DNA of 64,000 bases from Asanoa hainanensis (GTDB taxonomy: Bacteria; Actinomycetota; Actinomycetes; Mycobacteriales; Micromonosporaceae). Shown in pieces: positions 42,951 through 51,386 of this stretch; within the stretch, counting starts at the first letter, position 1; the number at the start of each line of letters is the position of its first letter. The position numbers were made by a program, and so were the translations under genes. The stretch spans positions 434,001 to 498,000 of the forward strand of contig NZ_FZPH01000001.1 of NCBI RefSeq assembly GCF_900188485.1. Reading direction: 5' to 3'. The notes beneath the pieces were generated by a model. That model had not been told where the DNA came from, did not search any database, and saw only the letters and a list, made by a program, of their open reading frames with translations.

Positions 42951-43783
42951 CCGAGCCCTACCGGTTCCACGCCTCGCCCCGGCTGACCACGTCCTGGAAC
43001 CACTTCCGGTTCGCCAAGGCCGACGGGGTGGCCGCCGTGACCCTGGACCGCCCCGAGAAGCTCAACGCGCTGACCTTCGAGAGCTACGCCGACCTGCGCG
43101 ACCTGCTCGCCGAACTGCCCCACCACCAGGACGTACGCGCGTTGGTAATCCGTGGTGAGGGCAAGGGGTTCTGCGGCGGCGGCGACGTCAACGAGATCAT
43201 CGGTGAGCTGGTCCGGATGGAGCCGCGCGACCTGATGCGGTTCACCAAGATGACCGGTGACGTGATCCGGGCGATGCGGGAGTGCCCGATCCCGATCGTC
43301 AGCGCGATCCACGGCATCGCCGCCGGCGCCGGGGCGGTCGTCGCGCTGGCGTCGGACTTCCGGGTCGTCGGCACGTCCGGCCGGTTCGCGTTCCTGTTCA
43401 CGAAGGTCGGGCTGTCCGGCGGCGACATGGGTGCCGCGTACCTGCTGCCGCGCGTGGTCGGCCTGGGGCGGGCGACGGAGCTGCTGATGCTCGGCGCCAC
43501 CATCGACTCGGCGACCGCCGACCGGTACGGCCTGGTGTCCCGGCTGGTGTCCGACGACGAGCTCGACGCCGCCGTGACCGACCTCGCCCGCACGCTCGCC
43601 GACGGGCCGACGCTCGCCTTCGCCCAGACCAAGTCGCTGTTGACGCGGGAGCTGGACATGCCGATGTCGGCGGCGATGGAGCTCGACGCGATGACCCAGG
43701 CGCTGCTGATGACCACGAAGGACCATGCCGAGTTCCACGCCGCGTTCACCGAGCGGCGCCCGCCGCGCTGGCAGGGGCGCTGA
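42947..43783 (+). CDS. Enoyl-CoA hydratase-family protein
   Basis: 278-aa crotonase-fold protein. The CoA-binding region VTLDRPEKLNALTFESYADL and VIRGEGKGFCGGGDVNEI are typical, with GIAAGAGAVVALASDFRVV holding the oxyanion glycine. The two Glu of classical hydratases are replaced: the first is in FAFLFTKVGLSGGD (Thr/Lys) and the second is Asp in GGDMGAAYLL. So it may catalyse a hydrolytic or ring-opening reaction rather than simple hydration. It overlaps the acyl-CoA dehydrogenase by 4 bp and the SDR gene by 1 bp. Relatives sit in 2-aminobenzoyl-CoA gene sets. Confidence 0.88.
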   Translation: MTEPYRFHASPRLTTSWNHFRFAKADGVAAVTLDRPEKLNALTFESYADLRDLLAELPHHQDVRALVIRGEGKGFCGGGDVNEIIGELVRMEPRDLMRFTKMTGDVIRAMRECPIPIVSAIHGIAAGAGAVVALASDFRVVGTSGRFAFLFTKVGLSGGDMGAAYLLPRVVGLGRATELLMLGATIDSATADRYGLVSRLVSDDELDAAVTDLARTLADGPTLAFAQTKSLLTRELDMPMSAAMELDAMTQALLMTTKDHAEFHAAFTERRPPRWQGR

Positions 43784-44535
43784 TGGAGGGCCGCGTCGCG
43801 CTGGTCACCGGCGCGAGTCGTGGGATCGGACGCGTGGTCGCCCAGCGGCTGAGCGCGCAGGGGGTCCGGGTCGCGCTGGTGGCCCGCGACAAGCCGGCGT
43901 TGGACGAGGCGGCGGCGGACTGCGGCGGGCCGGTCCTGGCCGTCCCGGCCGACGTCACCGACCCGGCCCAGATCGAGTCCGCGTACGCCACGGTCGAGCG
44001 CACCTGGGGACCGGTGGAGCTGCTCGTCGCCTGTGCCGGCGCGGGGCACTCCGCCCGGCTCGACCGCACGTCCGACGCCGACTGGCAGCGGATGCTGGAC
44101 CTCAACCTGACGGCGCCCTTCCGCTGCGTCCGGCGGTGCGTGCCGGCGATGCGCGCGGCCGGCTGGGGGCGCGTGGTCGTCATCGCCTCCTCGGCCTCGC
44201 ACGTCGGTGAGCCCTACATCGCCGCGTACACCGCCAGCAAGCACGGTGTGCTGGGCCTGGTCCGGTCGGCGGCCGCCGAGCTCGCCGGCACCGGGGTCAC
44301 GGTCAACGCGGTCGCACCCGGCTACGTCGACACCCCGATGACGGACGTCACCGTCGAGACGATCGCGGCGACCACCGGGCGCAGCCCGGCGGAAGCCCGG
44401 CGGCTGTTGGAGCGCAAGCAGCCGATCGGCCGGCTGATCCGGCCGGACGAGGTCGCCGACGCGGTCTGGTTCTGCCTGACCAACGGCGCGGTCACGGGAC
44501 AGGCCATCAATGTGGACGGAGGCGCGGTGCAGTGA
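43783..44535 (+). CDS. SDR-family 3-hydroxyacyl-CoA dehydrogenase-like enzyme
   Basis: 250-aa classical short-chain dehydrogenase. It has the cofactor motif GASRGIG near residue 10, CAGAGHS in place of NNAG near 86, catalytic Ser in VVIASSASHV, YTASKHG (Tyr and Lys of YxxxK) and the C-terminal NVDGGAVQ. It probably oxidises a hydroxyacyl-CoA intermediate with NAD+. The ATG 43783 overlaps the hydratase stop (TGATG) and the stop overlaps the RidA start, so translation is coupled throughout. Confidence 0.9.
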   Translation: MEGRVALVTGASRGIGRVVAQRLSAQGVRVALVARDKPALDEAAADCGGPVLAVPADVTDPAQIESAYATVERTWGPVELLVACAGAGHSARLDRTSDADWQRMLDLNLTAPFRCVRRCVPAMRAAGWGRVVVIASSASHVGEPYIAAYTASKHGVLGLVRSAAAELAGTGVTVNAVAPGYVDTPMTDVTVETIAATTGRSPAEARRLLERKQPIGRLIRPDEVADAVWFCLTNGAVTGQAINVDGGAVQ

Positions 44536-44924
44536 CCGTGGAGCGGGTGAACCCACCATCGCTGGCGACACCGCGGGGCTTCTCGCACGCGGTGGTCGGC
44601 CGGGGCACGGTCATCTTCCTGGCGGGGCAGACCGCGCTGGACGCGGACGGTCGGATCATCGGTGCTGACGTCGTCGCGCAGTTCCAGCAGGCGCTGACCA
44701 ACCTGTTGACCGCGCTGGCGGCCGCCGGCGGACGACCCGACCAGCTCACGAGCCTCACCGTGTACGCGACGGACCTGGCCGACTACCGCGCCCGCGCACC
44801 GGAGATCGGCCGGGTCTGGCGGCGGCTGGTCGGCACCGACTACCCGGCCATGGCCGGCATCGGGGTCTCCCGGCTGTGGGACGTCGAGGCGCTGGTCGAG
44901 GTGCAGGGCTTCGCGGTGGTCTAA
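44532..44924 (+). CDS. RidA-family protein
   Basis: 130-aa YjgF/YER057c/UK114 (RidA) fold protein: NPPSLATPRGFSHAVVGRGTVIFLAGQTALDADGRI and LTSLTVYATDLADYRA are typical. The Arg that gives RidA its imine deaminase activity (PAR motif) is Met here (DYPAMAGIGVSRLWD), so it is not a standard imine deaminase. Homologues accompany the 2-aminobenzoyl-CoA genes in other bacteria, where they could act on amino/imino ring products. It starts at GTG 44532 overlapping the SDR stop. Its stop overlaps that of the convergent PaaX gene by 4 bp. Confidence 0.88.
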   Translation: MTVERVNPPSLATPRGFSHAVVGRGTVIFLAGQTALDADGRIIGADVVAQFQQALTNLLTALAAAGGRPDQLTSLTVYATDLADYRARAPEIGRVWRRLVGTDYPAMAGIGVSRLWDVEALVEVQGFAVV

Positions 44925-45760
44925 CCCGCGCGGACCGCGTCGACGAACCGGTGCGCCGCCGCGCCCAGGCGGTCGTGCAGTGCGAAGAAGACGTCCGCGG
45001 CGCGCACGCCGTTCCAGTCCGGCGGGAGGGTCTCCAGCGGCAGGCCCGGTTCGAGGTACGGCAGCCGGCGCCAGTCCGTCAGCGCGTTGACGTGGTCCGC
45101 GAACGCCTGCGCGTCGTCGACCCTTCCGCCGCGCGCGTAGGCCGCGGCCATGGGCTCGTACCGCTGGAGGAAGTCGTCGTTCAGCTTGCTCAGCCGGGGC
45201 AGGTCCCACCACTGCGCCACCCGGGCGGCCGTGTCCGCGAAGGCGAGGTGGTCGCCGCGGAACAGTTCGACGTAGACGGCCAGGCCGTCGCGCTCGAGCG
45301 TCTCCCGTGCCTCGTCGTAGAGGTGGGCCGGCGCGATCCAGACCCCGGCGGAGACCGTGCCGAAGCCGAGCCAGGCGAGCCGGGACCGCAGCACGTGCCG
45401 CTGGTCGCGCTTGCTCTCCGGCACGCTGAACACCGCGAGCAGCCAACCGTCGGCCGGTGTCGCGCGATGCCGGGTGAAGATCCGCCGGTCGCCCTCGTGG
45501 AGGATCTCGCGGCCGGCGTCCGACAGCGCGTAGCCGGCGACGCCGTCGACCCGGACCGCGTCGAGCAGGCCGCGCCGCTTCAGCCGGAAGATCGCCGACC
45601 GGACCACCGGCTCGTCCACCGCGCACTGGGCCAGCAACCGGATGATCGAGGCCACGCTCAGCCAGCCGTCGGTCTCGCGCGCGTACAACCCGTACACCGA
45701 AACGATCAGGGCTCTTGGTTTCTGGCCGCGACCGCCCGAATCGTCCGTCTCCACCACCAC
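44921..45760 (-). CDS. PaaX-family transcriptional repressor
   Basis: 279-aa regulator. The N-terminal PaaX winged helix has RALIVSVYGLYARETDGWLSVASIIRLLAQCAVDEPVVRSAIFRLKRRGLL. The middle PaaX domain has ADGWLLAVFSVPESKRDQRHVLRSRLAWLGFGTVSAGVWIAP, and the C-terminal part has WDLPRLSKLNDDFLQRY. These repressors respond to aryl-CoA thioesters. Its position between the two halves of the pathway, divergent from the ligase gene, suggests it controls both, with an aminobenzoyl-CoA-type inducer. The start is one of three consecutive GTG codons; I took the first (45760). Confidence 0.92.
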   Translation of the reverse strand: MVVETDDSGGRGQKPRALIVSVYGLYARETDGWLSVASIIRLLAQCAVDEPVVRSAIFRLKRRGLLDAVRVDGVAGYALSDAGREILHEGDRRIFTRHRATPADGWLLAVFSVPESKRDQRHVLRSRLAWLGFGTVSAGVWIAPAHLYDEARETLERDGLAVYVELFRGDHLAFADTAARVAQWWDLPRLSKLNDDFLQRYEPMAAAYARGGRVDDAQAFADHVNALTDWRRLPYLEPGLPLETLPPDWNGVRAADVFFALHDRLGAAAHRFVDAVRAG

Positions 45761-45786
45761 GGAGAAACCATATCTGATGCGTTCTC

Positions 45787-45816
45787 TTGACTGCCGTCAC
45801 GGAATACGAATACTTG
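45787..45816 (+). promoter_or_regulatory. Promoter of the ligase/monooxygenase pair, with GAATAC direct repeat
   Basis: TTGACT (45787-45792) and TACTTG (45811-45816) are spaced by 18 bp, just before TTGGAG and ATG 45821. GAATAC is repeated head to tail (45802-45807 and 45808-45813) over the -10 in the 60-bp gap between paaX and the ligase gene, a likely PaaX binding site. Confidence 0.5.
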
Positions 45817-45820
45817 GAGA

Positions 45821-47410
45821 ATGACGTGGGACTATGCGACCGCGCTCAAACCGTCCGCACACGTGGACACGTTCTGCCGCGACCAGCTCCCGCCGTTCGC
45901 GCAGTGGCCCGAGCTGCTCGTCGAGGCCGGCCCTGACCGGCTCAACTGCGCCGTCGAGCTGCTGACCGCCGACGCCGACCGCCCCTGCCTACTCACCCCG
46001 TCGGGCGAGACGTGGAGCTACGGCGAGCTGGACCGCTGGTCCAACCGGATCGCCACGGTGCTGACCCGCGACCACGGCCTCGTGCCCGGCAACCGCGTGC
46101 TGCTGCGCGGTCCCAACAACCCGTGGCTCGCGGCGTGCTGGTTCGCCGTCCTCAAGGCCGGTGGCGTGGTGGTCACGACGATGCCGCTGCTGCGCCCGGC
46201 GGAGCTGACCGCCGTCGCCTCGATAGCCCAGGTGGATCTTGCCCTGTGTGACGGCCGGTTCGTCGACGACCTGCGGCTGGCCTCGCTCGGTGGGGCTCCC
46301 GTTGTCACCTACGACGAGCTCGTCCTTGATGGTGCTGGCGACCGGTTCGCCGCCGTCGACACCTCCGCCGACGATGTCGCGCTGCTGGCTTTCACCTCCG
46401 GCACGACCGGGCGGCCCAAGGCCACGATGCACTTCCACCGCGACGTCCTGGCGATCGCCGACACGTTCTCGCGGCATCTGGTGCGGCCGCGGCCCGACGA
46501 CGTGTTCACCGGCACTCCCCCGCTGGCGTTCACCTTCGGGCTCGGCGGCCTGCTGGTCTTCCCGCTGCGGGTGGGTGCCGCGACGCTGCTCATCGAGAAG
46601 GCCACGCCGGACCAGCTCGCCGACCTGATCGAGCGGCACGCGGCGACGGTCTGCTTCACCGCGCCGACCGCCTACCGGGCGATGCTGCGCTCCGGCCGGC
46701 CCGAGCGGTTGCGCAGCCTGCGCCGCGCCGTCTCCGCCGGCGAGCACCTGCCGGCCACCACCTGGCACGACTTCTTCGAGGCGACCGGGGTGCGGCTGAT
46801 CGACGGCATCGGCTCCACCGAGCTGCTGCACGTGTTCATCTCCGCGGCCGACGACGCGATCCGGCCCGGCGCCACCGGCCTGCCGGTCCCGGGCTACCAG
46901 GCCGCCGTCCTGGACGACGCGGGCGCGCCGGTGCCCCGCGGCACCCCGGGACGGCTGGCCGTCAAGGGTCCCACCGGGTGCCGCTACCTGAGTGACCCGC
47001 GGCAGGCCGCGTACGTCCAGAATGGATGGAACTTCACCGGCGACACCTACGTGCAGGACGAGGACGGCTACTTCCATTATCTGGCGCGGCGGGACGACAT
47101 GATCGTCTCGTCGGGCTACAACATCGCCGGCCCCGAGGTCGAGGAGGCGCTGACGGGCCACCCGGCGGTCGACGAGTGCTGCGTCGTCGCGGCTCCCGAC
47201 CCGGCGCGCGGGCACATCGTCAAGGCGTACGTGGTGCTGCGGGACGGTTTCGACGGCACGCCGGCGTTGGTCGCGGAGCTCCAGGAGTTCGCGAAGCGGC
47301 AGATCGCTCCCTACAAATACCCACGGGCCGTCGAGTTCATCGCCAGCCTGCCCCGGACGAGCACGGGCAAGGTCCAGCGGTACGTGCTGCGGCGGCAGGC
47401 GTCCGCGTGA
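45821..47410 (+). CDS. Aryl-CoA ligase (2-aminobenzoate/benzoate-CoA ligase type)
   Basis: 529-aa acyl-adenylating enzyme. The P-loop is TSGTTGRPKATMHFH, and the benzoate-CoA-ligase type features are GTPPLAFTFGLGGLLVFPLRVGA, IDGIGSTELLHVFIS and FTGDTYVQDEDGYFHYLARRDDMIVSSGYNIAGPEVEEAL. The catalytic Lys is Lys-517 in RTSTGKVQRYVL. It converts an aromatic acid, ATP and CoA to aryl-CoA. The IGSTELLHVFISA stretch is shared by benzoate- and 2-aminobenzoate-CoA ligases. The next gene, overlapping by 4 bp (GTGA), encodes a 2-aminobenzoyl-CoA-type monooxygenase/reductase, so anthranilate is the likeliest substrate. Salicylate is the alternative. Confidence 0.9.
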   Translation: MTWDYATALKPSAHVDTFCRDQLPPFAQWPELLVEAGPDRLNCAVELLTADADRPCLLTPSGETWSYGELDRWSNRIATVLTRDHGLVPGNRVLLRGPNNPWLAACWFAVLKAGGVVVTTMPLLRPAELTAVASIAQVDLALCDGRFVDDLRLASLGGAPVVTYDELVLDGAGDRFAAVDTSADDVALLAFTSGTTGRPKATMHFHRDVLAIADTFSRHLVRPRPDDVFTGTPPLAFTFGLGGLLVFPLRVGAATLLIEKATPDQLADLIERHAATVCFTAPTAYRAMLRSGRPERLRSLRRAVSAGEHLPATTWHDFFEATGVRLIDGIGSTELLHVFISAADDAIRPGATGLPVPGYQAAVLDDAGAPVPRGTPGRLAVKGPTGCRYLSDPRQAAYVQNGWNFTGDTYVQDEDGYFHYLARRDDMIVSSGYNIAGPEVEEALTGHPAVDECCVVAAPDPARGHIVKAYVVLRDGFDGTPALVAELQEFAKRQIAPYKYPRAVEFIASLPRTSTGKVQRYVLRRQASA

Positions 47411-49734
47411 GGATCGCGGTGGTCGGCGGTGGTCCCGGTGGGCTCTACTTCGCGGCGCTGGCCCGGCAGTTGGGCGTGGCCGACGAGCTCACCGTCTGGG
47501 AGCGCAACGCCGCCGACGACACCTTCGGGTTCGGCGTGGTGTTCTCCGACGAGACGCTCGGCGGCATCGAGCATGCCGACCCGCGCATTTTCGAGCGGAT
47601 GGCCCGCGAGTTCGCCCGGTGGGACGACGTCGACGTCCATTTCCGCGGCCAGGTGCACACCAGTGGCGGGCACGGGTTTGCCGCCATGGGCCGCAAACGC
47701 CTCCTGGAGATTCTCCAGGAGCGTTGCCGGGAGCTCGGCGTCGACCTGCGGTTCTCCACCGCGGCGCCCGACGTCGAGCTCCTGCGCCGGTCGTACGACC
47801 TGGTCGTCGCCAGCGACGGCGTCAACTCGACCGTGCGGACCCGCTACGCGGACGAGTTCCGGCCGTCGGTGACGCCCACGCGGTGCCGCTACATGTGGCT
47901 CGGCACGGACAAGGTCTTCGACGCGTTCACGTTCGACATCAAGGAGACGCCGCACGGCGTCATGCAGCTGCACGGTTATCCGTACGACGCGCGGGCGAGC
48001 ACCTTCATCGTCGAGATGAACGAGCGGGTGTGGCACCGCGCCGGCTTCACCGATCTTTTCCTGCTGCCAGGCGAGTCCGACGAGAAGTCGGTCGAGGCGG
48101 TCCGCTCGCTGTTCCAGGACGTGCTGGGTGACGCCGCCCTGCACGTCAACAACTCGCGCTGGCTCACTTTCGCGACGGTCCGCACCGAGAGCTGGCGGCA
48201 CGACAACGTGGTGCTGTTGGGCGACGCCGCGCACACCGCGCACTTCTCCATCGGCTCCGGCACCAAGCTGGCCATGGAGGACGCGTTGGCGCTGGCCGCG
48301 TGCCTGCGCGAGCAAGCCGGCGTCGATGCGGCGTTGACCGCCTACGAGGCGGAGCGGCGGCCGGTGGTGGTGTCGACGCAACGGGCGGCGCAGGCGAGCC
48401 TGGAGTGGTTCGAGAACCTGGGGCAGTACACCGACCAGGACCCGCGGCAGTTCGCCTTCAACATCATGACGCGCAGCCGCCGGGTCACCTACGAGAACCT
48501 GCGCGTACGCGACCCCGAGTTCGTGGCCCGGGTCGACGCCTGGTTCGCGGGCGACGGCGAGGTCCGGCCGCCGATGTTCCAGCCGTTCAAGCTGCGCGGG
48601 GTTTCCCTGGTCAACCGCGTCGTCGTGTCGCCGATGGACATGTACTGCGCCCAGGACGGACTGCCCAACGACTTCCACCTGGCCCACCTCGGCGGCAAGG
48701 CACTCGGCGGGGCGGGCCTGGTGATGACCGAGATGGTGTGCGTCTCACCGACCGGCCGGATCACCCCGGGCTGCACGGGCCTCTACACGGATGCGCAGGC
48801 CGCGGCTTGGCGGCGCATCGTCTCGTTCGTGCACGAGCACTCGGCGGCCAAGATCGGTGTCCAGTTGGGACATTCGGGCCGCAAGGGCTCCACCCGGTTG
48901 ATGTGGGAGGGCATGGACGACCCGCTGCCGGCGGGCAACTGGGAGGTCGTCGGGCCGTCTTCCTTGGCGTACCGGCCGGGCATCAACCAGACCCCACGCG
49001 CACTCTCCGTCGATGACCTGGGCGTCGTCAGGGAGCAGTTCGTGGCCGCGACCCGCCGCGCGGCAGAGGCGGGCTTCGACCTGCTGGAGCTGCACTGCGC
49101 GCACGGCTATCTGCTCTCCTCGTTCATCTCCCCACTGACGAACCACCGGACCGACGCTTATGGCGGCTCGCTGGCGAACCGGCTGCGCTTCCCGCTGGAG
49201 GTCTTCGACGCGGTGCGCGCGGTGTGGCCGGCGGACCTGCCGACCAGCGTGCGGATCTCGGCGACCGACTGGATCCCCGACGGCATCGACGGGGACGACG
49301 CGGTTTCGATCGCGCAGGCGTTCGCGCGGGCCGGCGCCGACATCGTCGACGTCTCGACGGGCCAGGTCTCGCCGGACGAACAGCCGGCCTTCGGCCGCTC
49401 GTACCAGACCCCGTTCGCGGACCGCATCCGCAACGAGGCCGGCATCGCGACGATGGCGGTCGGCGTGATCTCGTCGTACGACGACGTGAACTCGATCCTG
49501 CTCGCCGGCCGCGCGGACCTGTGCCTGATCGGCCGGGCCCACCTCTACGATCCGAACTGGACGCTGCACGCCGCCGCCGAGCAGGGCTACTCCGGCCCGG
49601 GGGCGCAGTGGCCGCAGCCCTGGCAGGCCGGCTCACGCCGACCGCAGAGCGGCCGCAGCGACGGCCCACGACCGCGCCTCGACCTCATCCGCACCGGCGA
49701 CACCGGCACCCGCCACCGCCGCTGGCGGCCGTAG
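47407..49734 (+). CDS. Anthraniloyl-CoA monooxygenase/reductase (bifunctional, FAD + OYE-like)
   Basis: 775-aa fusion. Residues 1-385 are a group A flavin monooxygenase: RIAVVGGGPGGLYFAALARQLG, DLVVASDGVNSTVRTRY and NVVLLGDAAHTAHFSIGSGTK. Residues about 388-760 are an old-yellow-enzyme-type reductase: FQPFKLRGVSLVNRVVVSPMDMYCAQDGLPNDFHLAHLGGKALGGAGLVMTE, IGVQLGHSGRKGST, FDLLELHCAHGYLLSSFISPLTNHRTDAYGGSLANRLRFPLEVF and LADL-type ADLCLIGRAHLYDP. This is the layout of 2-aminobenzoyl-CoA monooxygenase/reductase, which hydroxylates and then reduces the ring of the CoA thioester. Salicylyl-CoA 5-hydroxylases share the fold, but those clusters use gentisate dioxygenase, absent here. Confidence 0.93.
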   Translation: MRIAVVGGGPGGLYFAALARQLGVADELTVWERNAADDTFGFGVVFSDETLGGIEHADPRIFERMAREFARWDDVDVHFRGQVHTSGGHGFAAMGRKRLLEILQERCRELGVDLRFSTAAPDVELLRRSYDLVVASDGVNSTVRTRYADEFRPSVTPTRCRYMWLGTDKVFDAFTFDIKETPHGVMQLHGYPYDARASTFIVEMNERVWHRAGFTDLFLLPGESDEKSVEAVRSLFQDVLGDAALHVNNSRWLTFATVRTESWRHDNVVLLGDAAHTAHFSIGSGTKLAMEDALALAACLREQAGVDAALTAYEAERRPVVVSTQRAAQASLEWFENLGQYTDQDPRQFAFNIMTRSRRVTYENLRVRDPEFVARVDAWFAGDGEVRPPMFQPFKLRGVSLVNRVVVSPMDMYCAQDGLPNDFHLAHLGGKALGGAGLVMTEMVCVSPTGRITPGCTGLYTDAQAAAWRRIVSFVHEHSAAKIGVQLGHSGRKGSTRLMWEGMDDPLPAGNWEVVGPSSLAYRPGINQTPRALSVDDLGVVREQFVAATRRAAEAGFDLLELHCAHGYLLSSFISPLTNHRTDAYGGSLANRLRFPLEVFDAVRAVWPADLPTSVRISATDWIPDGIDGDDAVSIAQAFARAGADIVDVSTGQVSPDEQPAFGRSYQTPFADRIRNEAGIATMAVGVISSYDDVNSILLAGRADLCLIGRAHLYDPNWTLHAAAEQGYSGPGAQWPQPWQAGSRRPQSGRSDGPRPRLDLIRTGDTGTRHRRWRP

Positions 49735-49940
49735 CCCTGGTCCCGGCGACAGGACTCCCCCGCACGCCTCACCAGGGTTGGACATTCGTCGCACCCGGCG
49801 GCGCCGGGCGCGCAGGCGACGTCCTCGATCGGCGGGCACGGATGGCCGAAGCGGCCGAGAGCTGTCCCAAGTGGACCCTGGCACCGCGACGTCGAGCCGG
49901 CACCGCCGAGCCTCCAGGACGCTGTGCGGCGGTGTCGCGC

Positions 49941-49965
49941 GGCGTAGCGTGCCCGTCACTACGCC
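49941..49965 (+). promoter_or_regulatory. Inverted repeat around a -10 before the membrane protein gene
   Basis: GGCGTAG (49941-49947) and CTACGCC (49959-49965) are perfect 7-bp arms 11 bp apart; the first arm contains the start of TAGCGT (49945-49950), a plausible -10. The 250-bp gap from 49735 to 49985 otherwise holds only a weak CCCTGGT...ACCAGGG repeat (49735-49741/49771-49777) that may end the anthranilate transcript. Confidence 0.45.
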
Positions 49966-49985
49966 GCACCGTTTGGGGGCTGGCC

Positions 49986-51377
49986 ATGAACTCCTCGCCT
50001 TGGTGGAATCGCTTCGGCATCGACCAACCTGAGCCGCCGCGCGGTTGCTGGGAGGACGAGTCGACCGCGAAGCTCCGCACCACGGACATCTTCTGCGCCG
50101 ACCACGACCGGCTGCTGGCGCTGAACCTCGAGAAGCCGAGCGCCGCCCGGTGGGTCTGGCTGACGCTCGCCGCACTCGCCGTCTTCGGCGCGTTCCTCGT
50201 CGCCGGACTGTCCGACAACCACCTGCCGGTGTTCCTCGTCGCGACGGGACTCGGCACGCTCGCGTTGGGCCTACCGCTGCGGCGGTACACGTCGACGTGG
50301 CCGGCGGTGCTCGCCTACTGGATCGGCGGCACGTTGACGATGGCGGTGCTCGCGGAGGCACCGACCGGCGCGCACCAGGTCGCCCGCCTGGTCCTGCTCG
50401 CGCTCACCCTCCTGGTGAGCGGCTGGTTCCTGTATCTCAAGGCCGGCGTGCACGATCAGACCGCGACGACGCGAGCCGTCGTCCTGCCGGTGACGCTCGG
50501 CAACGCCGCGCTGCTCGCTTGTGCGTTCGTCGCGGTCAACCCCATGACCTGGTTCCCCGAGGTCGGCGCCGCGACGCTGACGGCCCTCGTGCTGGTCGGG
50601 CTCGCGGGATGGCTGTTGGCCGCCGTCGTGGTGCTGATCGTCGGGTTCGTGGACGGGTTTCCGACCAGCGTGCGACCGGTCGAGCCGCTGCTCAACCGCC
50701 GCCGGCCACCGCGCCGCCGGCGCGCCTCCAGCAACATCGTCGACCAGATCAGCAGCACGCTGGACCTCGCGCTCAAGTTCGTCGGCTACGTCCTGGGCAT
50801 GTCCGGCATCCTGGCCGTCAACGGCGTGTGGTTCGTCCTGGTCGTCACCGCGCGCCGGATCCGGATCACCGTGATCCACGCCGCGCTGCGGGCCCTGGCC
50901 GCCGCCTTCGCCGCCGCCACGGCGCTGGGGGTGACCATCCGCGCGATCATCGCGCCGGTCTCGCTGCTGACACTCGGCGGCTGGCTGGCGCTGGTGTTCG
51001 CGCGCCAGACCCGTGACTACCTGGTGACCGACGCACCCGCGGCACTGGGCTGGTCGCTGGCCACGGCCGTCGGCGCGAACGCGGTGCTCTTCGCGGCCTG
51101 GGCGCTGCTGGTAACCGGCGGCGACCGAGACCGAGCGGAGCCACTGCGGTCAGCGGCGGAATCCGCCAAGATCGTCGTTTCCTACTGGCTACTGCTCCAG
51201 GTCGTCGGCGGCTGGCTGGTCGGCCTACCCGCCCTCCTCGGCTACGGCAACGTACGCGTGGGCTGGTTCACCTACGGCTGCTCGGCCGTCCTGGTAGGAG
51301 CCTTCGCACTGAACCAGATCCAGCGCGCCCGGGCCGCCGCGGACGAGCACGCGGTCGAACCCGGCACGAGCCACTAA
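49986..51377 (+). CDS. Polytopic membrane protein of unknown function
   Basis: 463-aa integral membrane protein. After a ~50-residue hydrophilic N-terminus (MNSSPWWNRFGIDQPE) there are about ten predicted helices in two blocks separated by an arginine-rich cytoplasmic loop (NRRRPPRRRRASSNIVDQISSTLDLALKF near residue 240). The C-terminus (QIQRARAAADEHAVEPGTSH) is polar. No family was recognised. ATG 49986 follows a GGGGG stretch about 8 nt upstream, and the promoter lies within an inverted repeat. Its stop TAA is part of the -10 of the next gene. Confidence 0.8.
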   Translation: MNSSPWWNRFGIDQPEPPRGCWEDESTAKLRTTDIFCADHDRLLALNLEKPSAARWVWLTLAALAVFGAFLVAGLSDNHLPVFLVATGLGTLALGLPLRRYTSTWPAVLAYWIGGTLTMAVLAEAPTGAHQVARLVLLALTLLVSGWFLYLKAGVHDQTATTRAVVLPVTLGNAALLACAFVAVNPMTWFPEVGAATLTALVLVGLAGWLLAAVVVLIVGFVDGFPTSVRPVEPLLNRRRPPRRRRASSNIVDQISSTLDLALKFVGYVLGMSGILAVNGVWFVLVVTARRIRITVIHAALRALAAAFAAATALGVTIRAIIAPVSLLTLGGWLALVFARQTRDYLVTDAPAALGWSLATAVGANAVLFAAWALLVTGGDRDRAEPLRSAAESAKIVVSYWLLLQVVGGWLVGLPALLGYGNVRVGWFTYGCSAVLVGAFALNQIQRARAAADEHAVEPGTSH

Positions 51378-51386
51378 CCTTCGGCG

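Noticed and set aside
45821-49734. Salicylate degradation through salicylyl-CoA and gentisate
   Set aside because: The fused monooxygenase and ligase could fit, but no gentisate dioxygenase or downstream fumarylpyruvate enzymes are in the window, whereas beta-oxidation-type genes and RidA are. Kept only as an alternative.
49778-50032. Arg-rich 84-codon frame in the gap after the monooxygenase gene
   Set aside because: No Shine-Dalgarno, very biased composition (RRTRRRRARRRRPRS) and overlap with the start of the better-supported membrane protein gene.
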